Of a stretch of DNA of 64,000 nt, positions 8,415 to 17,055 are shown in pieces (position 1 is the first letter of the stretch; every line of letters begins with the position of its first letter). The DNA comes from Rhizobiales bacterium IMCC20636 (GTDB taxonomy: Bacteria; Pseudomonadota; Alphaproteobacteria; Rhizobiales; GCA-2746425). Where the stretch lies: positions 4,557,001-4,621,000 of the forward strand of contig CP018226.1 of the NCBI GenBank assembly GCA_016865015.1, given 5' to 3'. The notes under the pieces are model-generated. The model saw only the letters and a list, made by a program, of their open reading frames with translations. It ran no database searches and was not told where the DNA came from. The position numbers and the translations under genes are program-made.

Positions 8415-9355
8415 GATCCGAACTCCTTGTTTGCTTTGTTTTTATGTTCAATCAATGCCATTAACCGGCGGTCGCGCCAAGCTTGCCTCTCGGCCAACTG
8501 GGTTTCATCCAGTCGGACACGGCGGGCGGCTTCCACCTTGTCCAGAACCGGACCGGTCCAGTTCGGGCGGCCGGGTATGGCGGTATTCACCCCATCATAC
8601 ATCTGCGCATAGCGGTTGACGTAGTCTCGCACGCCACCTGGTGCATTGAGATCAATCGTCTCAAACGGGCCCATGAAGGCCCATCGCAGGGCGAGACCAT
8701 CACGAATACCAATGTCGACATCTTCCGCGCTGGCATAGCCTTCTTCGACCAGGCGAAACGCCTCATCCAGAAGCGCGCCCTGAAGCCGGTTCATCAGAAA
8801 ACCGTCAACTTCCTTGTTCATCACGATGGGAGCCTGCCCCAGAGATGTCATGAATTCCGCCGTGCGGCTTACCACATCGGCAGATGTGTCCGGTCCCGGT
8901 ACGATCTCAACTGCCGGCACCAGATAGGGCGGGTTGATCGGGTGAACGACAAGGCAGCGGGCAGCCCCTGCCAGCCCCTCGAACATGGCTGATGGCAAAA
9001 GAGCGGATGTGGAACTGGCCAGCACGGTTTCTGGTTTGGTGGCCGCATCAAGCTGCGCAAAGATCGCACGCTTGCTGTTGATCTCTTCCGGTGTGTTTTC
9101 CTGGACATGTTCGGCTTCCGAGACACATTCCTGTAATGTATCGCAAACCCGGAGGCGCGCCAGAATACTATCCGTGTCCTCCTCCAGCAGGCCAGAGCCG
9201 CGTAAGTTTTCAAAAATATCAGGCAAGAACTCCCGAACTGACCGGGCGACATCTGCCTTCGCGTCCCAAAGCGTCACTTCGCAGCCGCCGCGCAGAAAGC
9301 TGATTGCCCAGGCCCGGCCGATCAACCCACATCCTATAATCGCTACACGTGTCAT
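8411..9355 (-). CDS. 3-hydroxyacyl-CoA dehydrogenase-like, lambda-crystallin/L-gulonate 3-dehydrogenase type
   Basis: A 314-residue NAD-dependent dehydrogenase. The Rossmann fingerprint is VAIIGCGLIGRAWA at the N-terminus, followed by SSTSALLPS and HPINPPYLVPAVEIVPG, then the C-terminal helical domain with VDGFLMNRLQGALLDEAFRLVEEG and MGPFETIDLNAPGG. The ending with ERQAWRDRRLMAL is typical of lambda-crystallin, whose mammalian form is L-gulonate 3-dehydrogenase; L-carnitine dehydrogenases are also close. It would oxidise a 3-hydroxy acid to a beta-keto acid, just what the next gene product (BKACE) consumes. The genes overlap by four bases. The exact substrate is not readable. Confidence 0.88.
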   Translation of the reverse strand: MTRVAIIGCGLIGRAWAISFLRGGCEVTLWDAKADVARSVREFLPDIFENLRGSGLLEEDTDSILARLRVCDTLQECVSEAEHVQENTPEEINSKRAIFAQLDAATKPETVLASSTSALLPSAMFEGLAGAARCLVVHPINPPYLVPAVEIVPGPDTSADVVSRTAEFMTSLGQAPIVMNKEVDGFLMNRLQGALLDEAFRLVEEGYASAEDVDIGIRDGLALRWAFMGPFETIDLNAPGGVRDYVNRYAQMYDGVNTAIPGRPNWTGPVLDKVEAARRVRLDETQLAERQAWRDRRLMALIEHKNKANKEFGS

Positions 9356-9358
9356 GGT

Positions 9359-10153
9359 TCAGAGCGTCTCCACATTGCCATCAACGGCCAGTGACTGGCC
9401 GGACAAATTGGCACCGGCATCCGACAGAAGGAAAGCTGTCATGGTGGCCACATCCTCCATTGTCACCATCCGGCGCAGGGAGATTTTGGCAAGGTAATCC
9501 TGCTCCATTTCGTCATAGCTGACACCGGTGGCGTTGGCACGATCGCGGATAACACCCTCCATTCGGGCACCGGAGACGATTCCCGGCAAAATCGCATTGA
9601 CGCGAATATTGTCCGGGCCCAGCTCTTTTGCCAGACTTTGGGTCAGGCCGATCACACCAAATTTGGCTGCGGAGTAAGGTGTTCGGTAGGCATAGCCATA
9701 TTTTCCTGCAACAGACGACATGCTGACGATCGACCCGCCTCCCGATGCTTTCAGCATTGGCACCGCATTGTGCGCACAGATGAACTGGCCGGTGAGACAG
9801 ATATCGATACAGCGCCGCCAGCTTTCGACCGAAATGTCCTCAACGCCGCCGGTCGGGCCTGCAATGCCCGCATTGTTGATGAGCGCATCAAGCCCGCCAA
9901 GCTCTGACTTTACTTCCTGAAAGAAGGTTTCCACAGCGGCTTCATCCGATACATCGGTCAAACGGGTCATGCAGCCACCCAGTTCCGCGCTCGCCAATTC
10001 CAGTGCCTTGGCATCGACGTCACAGAGCGCCAGTCGTGCCCCCTGACTGTGGAGCTCGCGTGCAATGGCCAATCCGATACCATTGGCACCGGCGGTGACA
10101 ACCACGCGCTGCCCCGACAGACCGGGCAAATTGAGTTTCTTTGGTTCAGACAT
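9359..10153 (-). CDS. Short-chain dehydrogenase/reductase (SDR)
   Basis: A 264-residue classical SDR with the cofactor motif TAGANGIGLAIA, the NNAG motif (INNAGIAGPTGG), the active-site Ser in SMSSVAGKYG and the YxxxK pair in PYSAAKFG. An acidic residue at the end of the second strand (CDVDAKAL) indicates NAD rather than NADP. Within the operon, between the importer and the lactonase, it may oxidise the imported sugar to a lactone or act on a later hydroxy intermediate. It lies two bases after the permease stop. Confidence 0.9.
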   Translation of the reverse strand: MSEPKKLNLPGLSGQRVVVTAGANGIGLAIARELHSQGARLALCDVDAKALELASAELGGCMTRLTDVSDEAAVETFFQEVKSELGGLDALINNAGIAGPTGGVEDISVESWRRCIDICLTGQFICAHNAVPMLKASGGGSIVSMSSVAGKYGYAYRTPYSAAKFGVIGLTQSLAKELGPDNIRVNAILPGIVSGARMEGVIRDRANATGVSYDEMEQDYLAKISLRRMVTMEDVATMTAFLLSDAGANLSGQSLAVDGNVETL

Positions 10154-10155
10154 GG

Positions 10156-12234
10156 CTAGTGGCTCCTTTTTTCACGCAAGGCAATGACGGCGGCTAGAAT
10201 GACAAGGCCGAAGAAAACCGACCGGAAAGCAAAGGGAAGTGTGGTGCCAGCAAGCAGGGTTTGCATTGAGGTGAGCAACAGAGCGCCGCCAAACATACCC
10301 AGATAATGCCCGCGTCCACCGGTAATCAGTGCGCCGCCCACAACAACTACAGCGATTGATGGCAAGAGGTAACCATCTCCCATGCCCAGGCTCGCCTGCC
10401 CCGAAAACCCGGTGAGCAATATGCCGACAAGGGCCGCACATATCGCCGAAAGAATATAGACCAGGATCAGAGTTTTGCCAGTATTGACACCTGACAGACG
10501 AGCAGCTGTTTCACTGTTGCCGATAGCATATACCCGGCGCCCGAACGCCGTGCGGCCAAGCAGCAGCACTGCGGCCAGCACAAACAGGCCCAAGGTGGGA
10601 ATGATCGGGGTGATGCCGAGAATTTCTCCAGTCATCATCCAGCGCAATGCGGGAGCTGCAAAACCGTCTGGCGTACCATTTGAGTAGATCAGGGCGACGC
10701 CTTGCAGCAAGCCGTTCATTGCCAGCGTGACCACGATTGGTGACAGGCCCAAAGCCACAATCCCCAAACCGTTCAGGAAGCCGATGATGGTGGCCACAAT
10801 CAACACCACCGGGATGGCGTAGATCAAAGCGCCGTCGGCACCCTGCACAATGCCAGCCACCAGAATACCAGACAGGCCAATCGTCCATGGTATCGACAGA
10901 TCAAGCCCGCCGGTCAGGATGACGGCTCCCTGCCCAAGGGCCAGAATGACCAGAAATGATGACAGAACAAACAGGGCATCCCAATATCTAAATGAGGTGA
11001 ACACATTTCCAAAGGAAGCCTGAGTGATCAAAAGCACAACAAACAGGCAGACGAAGGCCGGAAGCGTGTAGCGCATCAAGGCCGAATTGCGTGTCCAGAA
11101 ACCCGGTCCAGCCTTGCGCGATGGTGAGACTTTTGCGGCAAAGTCCAACCGTTTGTCGGCATAGGGCCGTTGTGTGATCAGCATCTGCTTGCTGCGTGCA
11201 GAGATGTAGTCTCTTGCGCCACGCAGTTTGTGCGCAAGCGGACTGCTGGCCGAGAGCGATCCGGCCAGAACCGCCAACATCAGCACCGTACTTTCGGCGA
11301 TGGTGGAATAGTAGGCCGAGATGTTCAGCGACAGCAGAATGTTTACAACAATCATCAGGATATAGGCGCCAAAGATCGTGCCCACCAGGCCGCCCTTGCC
11401 GCCGCCAAGACGGGAGCCTCCGATGACCACCGCAGCAAATGTCGGCAACAGCAGAGAATTACCGACCAGAGGATCTCCCGACCCGGTTTGCGCGCTGACA
11501 AACACACCGGCCAGTCCATAAAGCCCGCCAGCCAGCACATAGGTGAAGAAGATCACCCAACCGGTTCGCAGGCCCGTCGCACTCGCAGCTTCCGGATCGC
11601 TGCCCACAGCATACAGGGCCAAGCCGAACGGCGTGCGCTTCAGCCAAAGCCAGAGCAACACAACCACGCCTAACAGAACGACGGAAGCGGGGAGCAGATT
11701 GGGGATGGCATCTCCCATATAGGCCGAACCGATGGAAGGAGAGACAAACCCGCCAGGCTTGTCCATCACCAGCAGGGTCAGCCCCTGAACGATGAACATT
11801 GTCGCCAGAGTCACTACAATGGGTTGCAGGCGCAGATAGGCGATGAAAAATCCGTTGAAGGCCCCGACGGCCATACCAACCGCGATGCCAATACCGGTCC
11901 ATAGCGGCACCGAGGCCGCGAAATTGGTCGGATCCATCTGAGAGGCCAGAACCGCATTGACCAGAGATATGACAGCCCCTGCGGACAGATCAAAGCCGCC
12001 AGACAGGATGACAAGCGTCTGGCCCATAGCGGCCAGCGCTGTGGTGGTTCCGCCACTGGCCAGAAATGAAACGTCAAAATATGACAGCGGGTATGGGCTG
12101 ATCGTGCTGTTCAATGTCAGCAATGCAATCAAGACCGCCAGCGCCGTCAACATCGGGCGGCTGCGCTGAAGGCCGCGCATGAAGCGCGGTTTCACAGGCT
12201 TTGCTTGGGAGGGAGCTGTGTCTGTGTGGTTCAT
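10156..12234 (-). CDS. ABC sugar permease, two RbsC-type domains fused
   Basis: A 692-residue inner-membrane protein made of two tandem RbsC/AraH-type permease domains (about 30-335 and 395-690) joined by a polar linker of about 60 residues. Both halves carry the same family segments: AMGQTLVILSGGFDLSAGA in the first and LGQGAVILTGGLDLSI in the second, and later VVIGGSRLGGGKGGLVGT against VVVGGALITGGRGHYLG. The usual RbsC is about 320 residues and works as a dimer, so this is a covalently joined heterodimer. The start overlaps the ATPase stop (ATGA). No separate permease gene is present in the operon. Confidence 0.92.
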   Translation of the reverse strand: MNHTDTAPSQAKPVKPRFMRGLQRSRPMLTALAVLIALLTLNSTISPYPLSYFDVSFLASGGTTTALAAMGQTLVILSGGFDLSAGAVISLVNAVLASQMDPTNFAASVPLWTGIGIAVGMAVGAFNGFFIAYLRLQPIVVTLATMFIVQGLTLLVMDKPGGFVSPSIGSAYMGDAIPNLLPASVVLLGVVVLLWLWLKRTPFGLALYAVGSDPEAASATGLRTGWVIFFTYVLAGGLYGLAGVFVSAQTGSGDPLVGNSLLLPTFAAVVIGGSRLGGGKGGLVGTIFGAYILMIVVNILLSLNISAYYSTIAESTVLMLAVLAGSLSASSPLAHKLRGARDYISARSKQMLITQRPYADKRLDFAAKVSPSRKAGPGFWTRNSALMRYTLPAFVCLFVVLLITQASFGNVFTSFRYWDALFVLSSFLVILALGQGAVILTGGLDLSIPWTIGLSGILVAGIVQGADGALIYAIPVVLIVATIIGFLNGLGIVALGLSPIVVTLAMNGLLQGVALIYSNGTPDGFAAPALRWMMTGEILGITPIIPTLGLFVLAAVLLLGRTAFGRRVYAIGNSETAARLSGVNTGKTLILVYILSAICAALVGILLTGFSGQASLGMGDGYLLPSIAVVVVGGALITGGRGHYLGMFGGALLLTSMQTLLAGTTLPFAFRSVFFGLVILAAVIALREKRSH

Positions 12235-13772
12235 GCAGCGGTCTCTTGCGCTGTCCGGGCCGAGCCGAGGGCGGCCTGAATAATTCCGGTTTCAGTAATT
12301 TCGTCGCCGTCCAGCCATGTGGTCATGCGGCCCTCATAGAGCACGCCCACGCGGTCCGACATATGCACGAGTTCCGGCACTTCGGTCGAGTGGAACAGAA
12401 TGGCGCCACCGGCAGCCACGAACTCACTCATCAAGGTGTAAAGCTGTTGCTTGGTGCCAACATCGATCCCGCGTGTTGGGTCGAACAGCAACAGGATGCG
12501 GCTTTGCGCGACCAGCCATTTTGCAATTGCGATTTTCTGCTGATTGCCGCCCGAAAACGCGCTGACCGGCAGATATTGCGCTCGCTCATCAACTTCGACA
12601 GCTTCAAAGGCCTTTGCCGTGGCTTCGGCCTCATCTTCAGAATTGAGCAACAGACCTTTGCGAAACCGGGCGATCACTGGGAGGCTGGCATTTTGCTTGC
12701 CGGTCAAGGTCAGGAACAAGCCTTCGGTCTTACGCTCTTCCGGCACCAGTCCGATGGCAATCGAGGGATGCAGCGCATCTGCAGGGGAGCGCAGATGCAC
12801 CGGAGTGCCGTCCACAATCATCTCACCGCTGTCTATATGGGTGTCGCCGAAGAGAGCGGTGAAAAGATCCTTCTGGCCCATGCCTTGCAACCCGGCGATG
12901 CCCAGTATTTGTCCCGGATGCAGTGCAAAACTTATGTCACGAAGCTTGTCCCCCGCAGACAGATTATGCGCCTCGAGCACCGGTTTTTCCTGATGTGCCG
13001 GTTTTGAATCACGCGGCGGAAACGTTGCTTCAACCGACCGGCCGATAATCATTTCTATGATTTCGTCGTCCGTGATCTCATCGACCCGCGCTGATTTGAC
13101 ATGTTTGCCATTGCGCAGGATCGACAGTGTGTCACAGAAGGCGCGGACTTCCGGTATCCGGTGGGAGATGAACAGGATGGTCATGCCGCGCGCCTTGGCG
13201 TCAGCGATAACCCAGCCAAGCCAGTCGACATCATCGCCGGTGAGAGCAGATGTTGGTTCGTCCAGCAACAGAATGCGCGGGTCACGGAAAATCGCGCGCG
13301 CAATTTCAATCTTCTGACGCGTGGCCAAATCAAGTTCACTGGCCAGTGCACCCAGATCAACGCTCAGCCCGACGGACTGGAAATGTGCGGAGACCTGACG
13401 CCCGGCTTCGCTCGATTTGAGCATGAATAATGGATTTTTGGGCCCTTTGGGCAGCATCATGTTTTCCAGAACAGTCAAGTCAGGGATCAGCGTCAATTCC
13501 TGAAATGCAGTCTGAATTCCAACCGCGTGTGCGTCACGCGGAGATTTGAGTGTGATCGGCTTGCCGTCGATCCGAATGGTGCCGTCATCAGGGCGGATCA
13601 GGCCGGAGAGCAACTTCATTGTGGTCGACTTGCCAGCGCCATTTTCGCCCAACAGCGCATGAACGGCCCCCGGGGCCACGCTGAAACTTACATCATCATT
13701 GGCAATGGTTGGACCATAAGCCTTGCGGAGATTGGTCACTTCGATAATCGGATGGCTTTCCGCAACGGACAT
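12231..13772 (-). CDS. Sugar ABC transporter ATP-binding protein, RbsA/MglA type
   Basis: A 513-residue protein with two tandem ABC domains. The first has Walker A GENGAGKST, the signature-like ATRQKIEIARAIF and Walker B LLLDEPTSAL. The second has a degenerate Walker A (GLQGMGQKDLF), the signature FSGGNQQKIAIAKWL and Walker B LLLFDPTRGID. The weak second nucleotide site and the FDPT variant are usual in this family. It powers import by the fused permease encoded immediately downstream and the binding protein encoded upstream. Confidence 0.95.
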   Translation of the reverse strand: MSVAESHPIIEVTNLRKAYGPTIANDDVSFSVAPGAVHALLGENGAGKSTTMKLLSGLIRPDDGTIRIDGKPITLKSPRDAHAVGIQTAFQELTLIPDLTVLENMMLPKGPKNPLFMLKSSEAGRQVSAHFQSVGLSVDLGALASELDLATRQKIEIARAIFRDPRILLLDEPTSALTGDDVDWLGWVIADAKARGMTILFISHRIPEVRAFCDTLSILRNGKHVKSARVDEITDDEIIEMIIGRSVEATFPPRDSKPAHQEKPVLEAHNLSAGDKLRDISFALHPGQILGIAGLQGMGQKDLFTALFGDTHIDSGEMIVDGTPVHLRSPADALHPSIAIGLVPEERKTEGLFLTLTGKQNASLPVIARFRKGLLLNSEDEAEATAKAFEAVEVDERAQYLPVSAFSGGNQQKIAIAKWLVAQSRILLLFDPTRGIDVGTKQQLYTLMSEFVAAGGAILFHSTEVPELVHMSDRVGVLYEGRMTTWLDGDEITETGIIQAALGSARTAQETAA

Positions 13773-13801
13773 GCGCGACCTCCCCCAAGGCTCTCAAAAT
13801 T

Positions 13802-13828
13802 GCGCCCGACGCTTAGTGCGTCGGGCGC
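13802..13828. other. Intra-operon hairpin after the binding-protein gene
   Basis: A perfect 11-base-pair GC-rich stem (GCGCCCGACGC, loop TTAGT, GCGTCGGGCGC) sits between the binding-protein stop and the ATPase start. Such hairpins in other importer operons protect the upstream message or cut read-through, giving more binding protein than ATPase. A T-run is lacking. Confidence 0.7.
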
Positions 13829-13850
13829 TTGCTTGCGAATCTGTGGCAGC

Positions 13851-14975
13851 CTAGTCTTCGGGCTGACCAACAAGTGCGGCGTTCAGGCCAACTTCCGGCA
13901 GGTCAGCCGAGAAGATGGAGGCGAACCAGCCCGGATTGGAGACAAGAGACGGGAGGAAGGCATTGCAGCCAGCCTTTTGCTCATCCCAGGAACCGGTTTC
14001 GCACAGCTGCACTGTTTCGCTGGTTACAAGTGGCAGCGGCAGCGTGGTGAGATCTGCGATTTCCTTGCCATCCAGTACATCGACAGCCAGTTTGAAGGCC
14101 AATGCGCCGGAGTAAGGTGGCGATGCATAAGATATCCTCGGAGCACCAAGGGGTGCATAAGGGCTGGCAGCACCTTCAACGTCAGTGCCGGCAGGCAGCA
14201 TCTGGATACGTCCGCCATTCGAGCCTTCGCCTGCACAGGGCAGCAGGGCATCTGCGGCAATGCCGGCTTCAAGCTGCATGGCGTTTGCGGTAAAGCAACC
14301 GACCTGCATCCACAATCCGTCAACATCACTCCAGTCGCGGGTCGCCAGAATCTTGGACAGTTCGGTGCGTGCTACAGCCTGGCTCCACATGCCGATCGCT
14401 TCGCCAACAACGTTGATGCCTTCATGCTTGGCAAAGACTTCTTTTGCAGCTGCAGTCCGGGCAGCGTCAACAGAGGTCCCCGGAACGCCGGTCATCAGAA
14501 CGATGTCGCCTTCGCCACCCATCTGCTCCACCAGCCATTCAGCGGTGACGCGACCAGCTTCATCCTGATCGATTGTCACATTATAAGCGCAGGGCTCGGT
14601 AATTTCACCGTCATAGGCGATGATGGTCACGCCCTTGTCACAGGCGTTCTTGACAACATTGTTCAGCGCAGTCGGCGAAATCGGATACACCACAATGGCA
14701 TCCGCTCCGGCTTGCACCATGGCATTGATCTGCTGGATCTGACGCTGGGCATTGGGACCGGCGACCTGCACCCGCAGGTTTACCCGGTCTGCGTAATTTG
14801 AATGCGACGCAATTGCCTTGACCATATTGGCGGCCTCGGCCTGCCAATCATTTCCGATGTAACTCATTGACAAATAAACATCATATTTGTCCTGAGCAAT
14901 AACGGGTGCAGTCGCAGACAACGCCAATAGACCTGCCGCCATGGCCGTGCTGGCCACAGTTTTGAAATTAAACAT
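13851..14975 (-). CDS. Periplasmic sugar-binding protein, RbsB family
   Basis: A 374-residue type I periplasmic binding protein. A signal peptide (MFNFKTVASTAMAAGLLAL then cleavage after VIAQ) is followed by two lobes with RbsB-type segments: QIQQINAMVQAGADAIVVYPISP, GVTIIAYDGEI and GDIVLMTGVPGTSVD. Start ATG 14975 has GGGAGGAAC just upstream; the frame is open further but encodes no sensible N-terminus. It is the first gene of operon 1, divergent from a GntR regulator. At 374 residues it is longer than RbsB (about 295), as in some binding proteins for larger or acidic sugars. The ligand is unknown. Confidence 0.92.
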   Translation of the reverse strand: MFNFKTVASTAMAAGLLALSATAPVIAQDKYDVYLSMSYIGNDWQAEAANMVKAIASHSNYADRVNLRVQVAGPNAQRQIQQINAMVQAGADAIVVYPISPTALNNVVKNACDKGVTIIAYDGEITEPCAYNVTIDQDEAGRVTAEWLVEQMGGEGDIVLMTGVPGTSVDAARTAAAKEVFAKHEGINVVGEAIGMWSQAVARTELSKILATRDWSDVDGLWMQVGCFTANAMQLEAGIAADALLPCAGEGSNGGRIQMLPAGTDVEGAASPYAPLGAPRISYASPPYSGALAFKLAVDVLDGKEIADLTTLPLPLVTSETVQLCETGSWDEQKAGCNAFLPSLVSNPGWFASIFSADLPEVGLNAALVGQPED

Positions 14976-14992
14976 AGTTCCTCCCAAATATA

Positions 14993-15042
14993 GACTTTTG
15001 TATATAATGTTTATATTGATTATTGATATTTGATCAAAAGTC
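14993..15042. promoter_or_regulatory. Divergent promoter/operator region of operon 1 and GntR gene
   Basis: A very AT-rich stretch between divergent genes with an 8-base inverted repeat, GACTTTTG at 14993-15000 and CAAAAGTC at 15035-15042, and a small palindrome TTGATCAA at 15030-15037. Position and symmetry suggest binding of the neighbouring GntR/FCD regulator. This is seen symmetry plus inference; no footprint is known. Confidence 0.45.
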
Positions 15043-15097
15043 AACGGCTTTTAATTTCAGCCATTCGCGGATAAAAGGGTTCAAAAAAGGTTTCTGG

Positions 15098-15781
15098 ATG
15101 AATTCCACCTTAAGCACCATCAAGCCTGTTCGGCGCGAGACGCTGCAAACGGCGGTATATGAACAATTGTGCGAACTCATTCTGGAGGGCAATCTTGCAC
15201 CAGGGGAATCCATCACCGTTGCAAGCATCGCCAAGGCTTTTGATGTCAGCCCGATGCCGGTCCGCGAAGCCATCACCCGCCTCATGGCGGCAGGCGCGCT
15301 GACGGTTGTGTCAGGTCGATCCATTGGGGTGCCACAACTGGATCGAAGTGTATTTACCGACCTTCGCAACGTCAGGCTGGAAATTGAAGCTGTGTCATTG
15401 CGCTGGGCCATAGAAAACGCAACAGAAGCGTTTCACCGCGATCTCGACGACAAGCTTAACGCCATGATTTCGGCTGAGCAAAAAGGAGAAGTCAAAGGCT
15501 TCATTCGTTCCAATTACGGTTTCCATTTTGCAATCTACCGCCAGGCGCACTCTCCGGTCCTGCTGGAAACGATCAGCAGAATCTGGTTACGCATCAACCC
15601 GTATTTTCATCTTCTTCAGCAAAGCGGACACTACAGGATTTCCAACGACCAGCATCGCGAAATCGTCGAGGGGATCGTCCAGCGCGACGCAAACAAGGCG
15701 ATTGAGGCGCTGAGAAACGATATCAACAGCGCCTTCAACACGATGGTTGCTCAACTGGGACAAAAACCTGCAGTCGGCTGA
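15098..15781 (+). CDS. GntR-family regulator, FCD (FadR) subfamily
   Basis: A 227-residue regulator. The N-terminal winged helix (about 15-80) shows the GntR pattern VYEQLCELILEGNLAPGE, then SIAKAFDVSPMPVREAITRL. The C-terminal all-helical FCD ligand domain has the metal-site type pattern FRSNYGFHFAIYRQAHSPVL and a later NDQHREIVEGI. ATG 15098 follows AAAAAAGG. It diverges from operon 1 and probably represses it until a pathway acid binds; FCD regulators often sense sugar acids or organic acids, which would fit a lactonase pathway. Confidence 0.9.
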   Translation: MNSTLSTIKPVRRETLQTAVYEQLCELILEGNLAPGESITVASIAKAFDVSPMPVREAITRLMAAGALTVVSGRSIGVPQLDRSVFTDLRNVRLEIEAVSLRWAIENATEAFHRDLDDKLNAMISAEQKGEVKGFIRSNYGFHFAIYRQAHSPVLLETISRIWLRINPYFHLLQQSGHYRISNDQHREIVEGIVQRDANKAIEALRNDINSAFNTMVAQLGQKPAVG

Positions 15782-15805
15782 AGACATCCTGCCGTTCAAT
15801 CGCCG

Positions 15806-15840
15806 TCAGCTCAGCTCAGGTCAGGTCAGGTTAGGTTAGG
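15806..15840 (+). repeat. Short pentamer tandem repeat
   Basis: About seven units of a drifting 5-base repeat, running CAGCT, CAGCT, CAGGT, CAGGT, CAGGT, TAGGT, TAGG, between the ends of two convergent genes. It looks like slippage-grown sequence. No gene or hairpin is evident. Confidence 0.6.
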
Positions 15841-15848
15841 ACGATTGC

Positions 15849-16937
15849 CTAGCGCACGGCCCGGCCGTCTGACTCGCGGAAAAAATGAACTTCACCGCTG
15901 TTCACATACACATCAACCATATCATCGGGCTGGGGTCTGGATCTGGATGAGAACTGTGCTGTGAACTTTTCACCCCCGACTTCACCAATCAGAAGCGTGT
16001 GAGGGCCCAGTGGTTCAACATCGATGACTTTTATCTGGATTTTTGGGCCGACATCGGCATTTTCGCTGGTGTGTTCGGGGCGAATTCCAAGACTGAAGCG
16101 TTCGCCGGAAAACTCTGCCAGAGCCGGGATCCGGCTTTTTGGGATCGGGAAAGATGCACCGGCATCGCTCTCAAACACGAGATCATCGCCGGTTCCCGAC
16201 AATTTTCCTTCCAGCATGTTCATGCTCGGTGCTCCAATGAAGGAAGCGACAAATTTGTTCACCGGGAATTCATACAGGGTGATCGGATCGGCCGCCTGCT
16301 CGATGATTCCGGCATTCAGCACGACAACCCGGTCGGCCATGGTCATGGCCTCTACCTGATCGTGGGTCACATAGACCATTGTTGTCTTCAAGCGCCGGTG
16401 CAACTGCTTGATTTCAACACGCATTTCGACACGCAATTTGGCGTCAAGATTTGACAGCGGTTCATCAAACAGGAAAACTTCAGGATCGCGGACAATCGCC
16501 CGTCCAATCGCCACCCTTTGACGCTGTCCGCCCGACAGGGCAGCCGGTTTGCGATGGAGATAATCTGTCAGGTTCAAAACCCGGGCCGCATTCGCGACCG
16601 CCTCGGCTGCGATCTTCTTATCAACACCACGGACTTTCATGCCGTAGCCGATGTTTTCCTTGACCGTCATGTGGGGATAGAGCGCGTAGCTCTGGAACAC
16701 CATGGCACAATCTCGCAGCCCGGGCCGCAGATCGGTGACATCGCGGTCCCCGATGAAAACCTTGCCGGCTGATGTGGTCTCCAACCCTGCGATCATCCGC
16801 AAGGTGGTCGATTTGCCACAACCGGAGGGACCAACGAGCACAACGAATTCGCCATCCTCGATTTCCAGGTCCAAGGGAGGGATCACCTGGACATCCCCGT
16901 AAGATTTTTCAATGTTTTTCAGTCTGATATTAGTCAT
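15849..16937 (-). CDS. ABC transporter ATP-binding protein, UgpC/MalK type
   Basis: A 362-residue CUT1-type ATPase: Walker A GPSGCGKSTT, Q-loop AMVFQSYALYP, signature LSGGQRQRVAIGRA, Walker B EVFLFDEPLSNLDAKLR, H-loop YVTHDQVEAMTM, and a C-terminal TOBE/OB region for regulation. ATG 16937 has GAGGGAAA just upstream; the frame is open 25 codons further without support. It is the last gene of operon 2 and energises the MalF/MalG-type permeases encoded upstream. Confidence 0.95.
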   Translation of the reverse strand: MTNIRLKNIEKSYGDVQVIPPLDLEIEDGEFVVLVGPSGCGKSTTLRMIAGLETTSAGKVFIGDRDVTDLRPGLRDCAMVFQSYALYPHMTVKENIGYGMKVRGVDKKIAAEAVANAARVLNLTDYLHRKPAALSGGQRQRVAIGRAIVRDPEVFLFDEPLSNLDAKLRVEMRVEIKQLHRRLKTTMVYVTHDQVEAMTMADRVVVLNAGIIEQAADPITLYEFPVNKFVASFIGAPSMNMLEGKLSGTGDDLVFESDAGASFPIPKSRIPALAEFSGERFSLGIRPEHTSENADVGPKIQIKVIDVEPLGPHTLLIGEVGGEKFTAQFSSRSRPQPDDMVDVYVNSGEVHFFRESDGRAVR

Positions 16938-17006
16938 CGATTTCCCTCGATAAAGCCAGATATGCGGGCGAAAAAATTCCCGGATTTCGGTTTCATTTGT
17001 CGCCCG

Positions 17007-17035
17007 CTGCATGACGCCAGTGCGGCGTCATGCAG
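17007..17035. other. Intra-operon hairpin after the binding-protein gene
   Basis: A perfect 12-base-pair stem (CTGCATGACGCC, loop AGTGC, GGCGTCATGCAG) lies between the stop of the binding-protein gene and the start of the ATPase gene, the same relative position as the hairpin at 13802-13828. It probably sets the binding protein to ATPase ratio by transcript protection or partial termination. Confidence 0.7.
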
Positions 17036-17055
17036 GGAGGTAACTCCGAACTTTT

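Noticed and set aside
7470-9355. L-carnitine catabolism (carnitine dehydrogenase plus dehydrocarnitine-cleaving BKACE)
   Set aside because: The two families fit, but the operon has a sugar importer, SDR and sugar lactonase and no thioesterase or betaine genes, so a sugar-derived acid is more likely.
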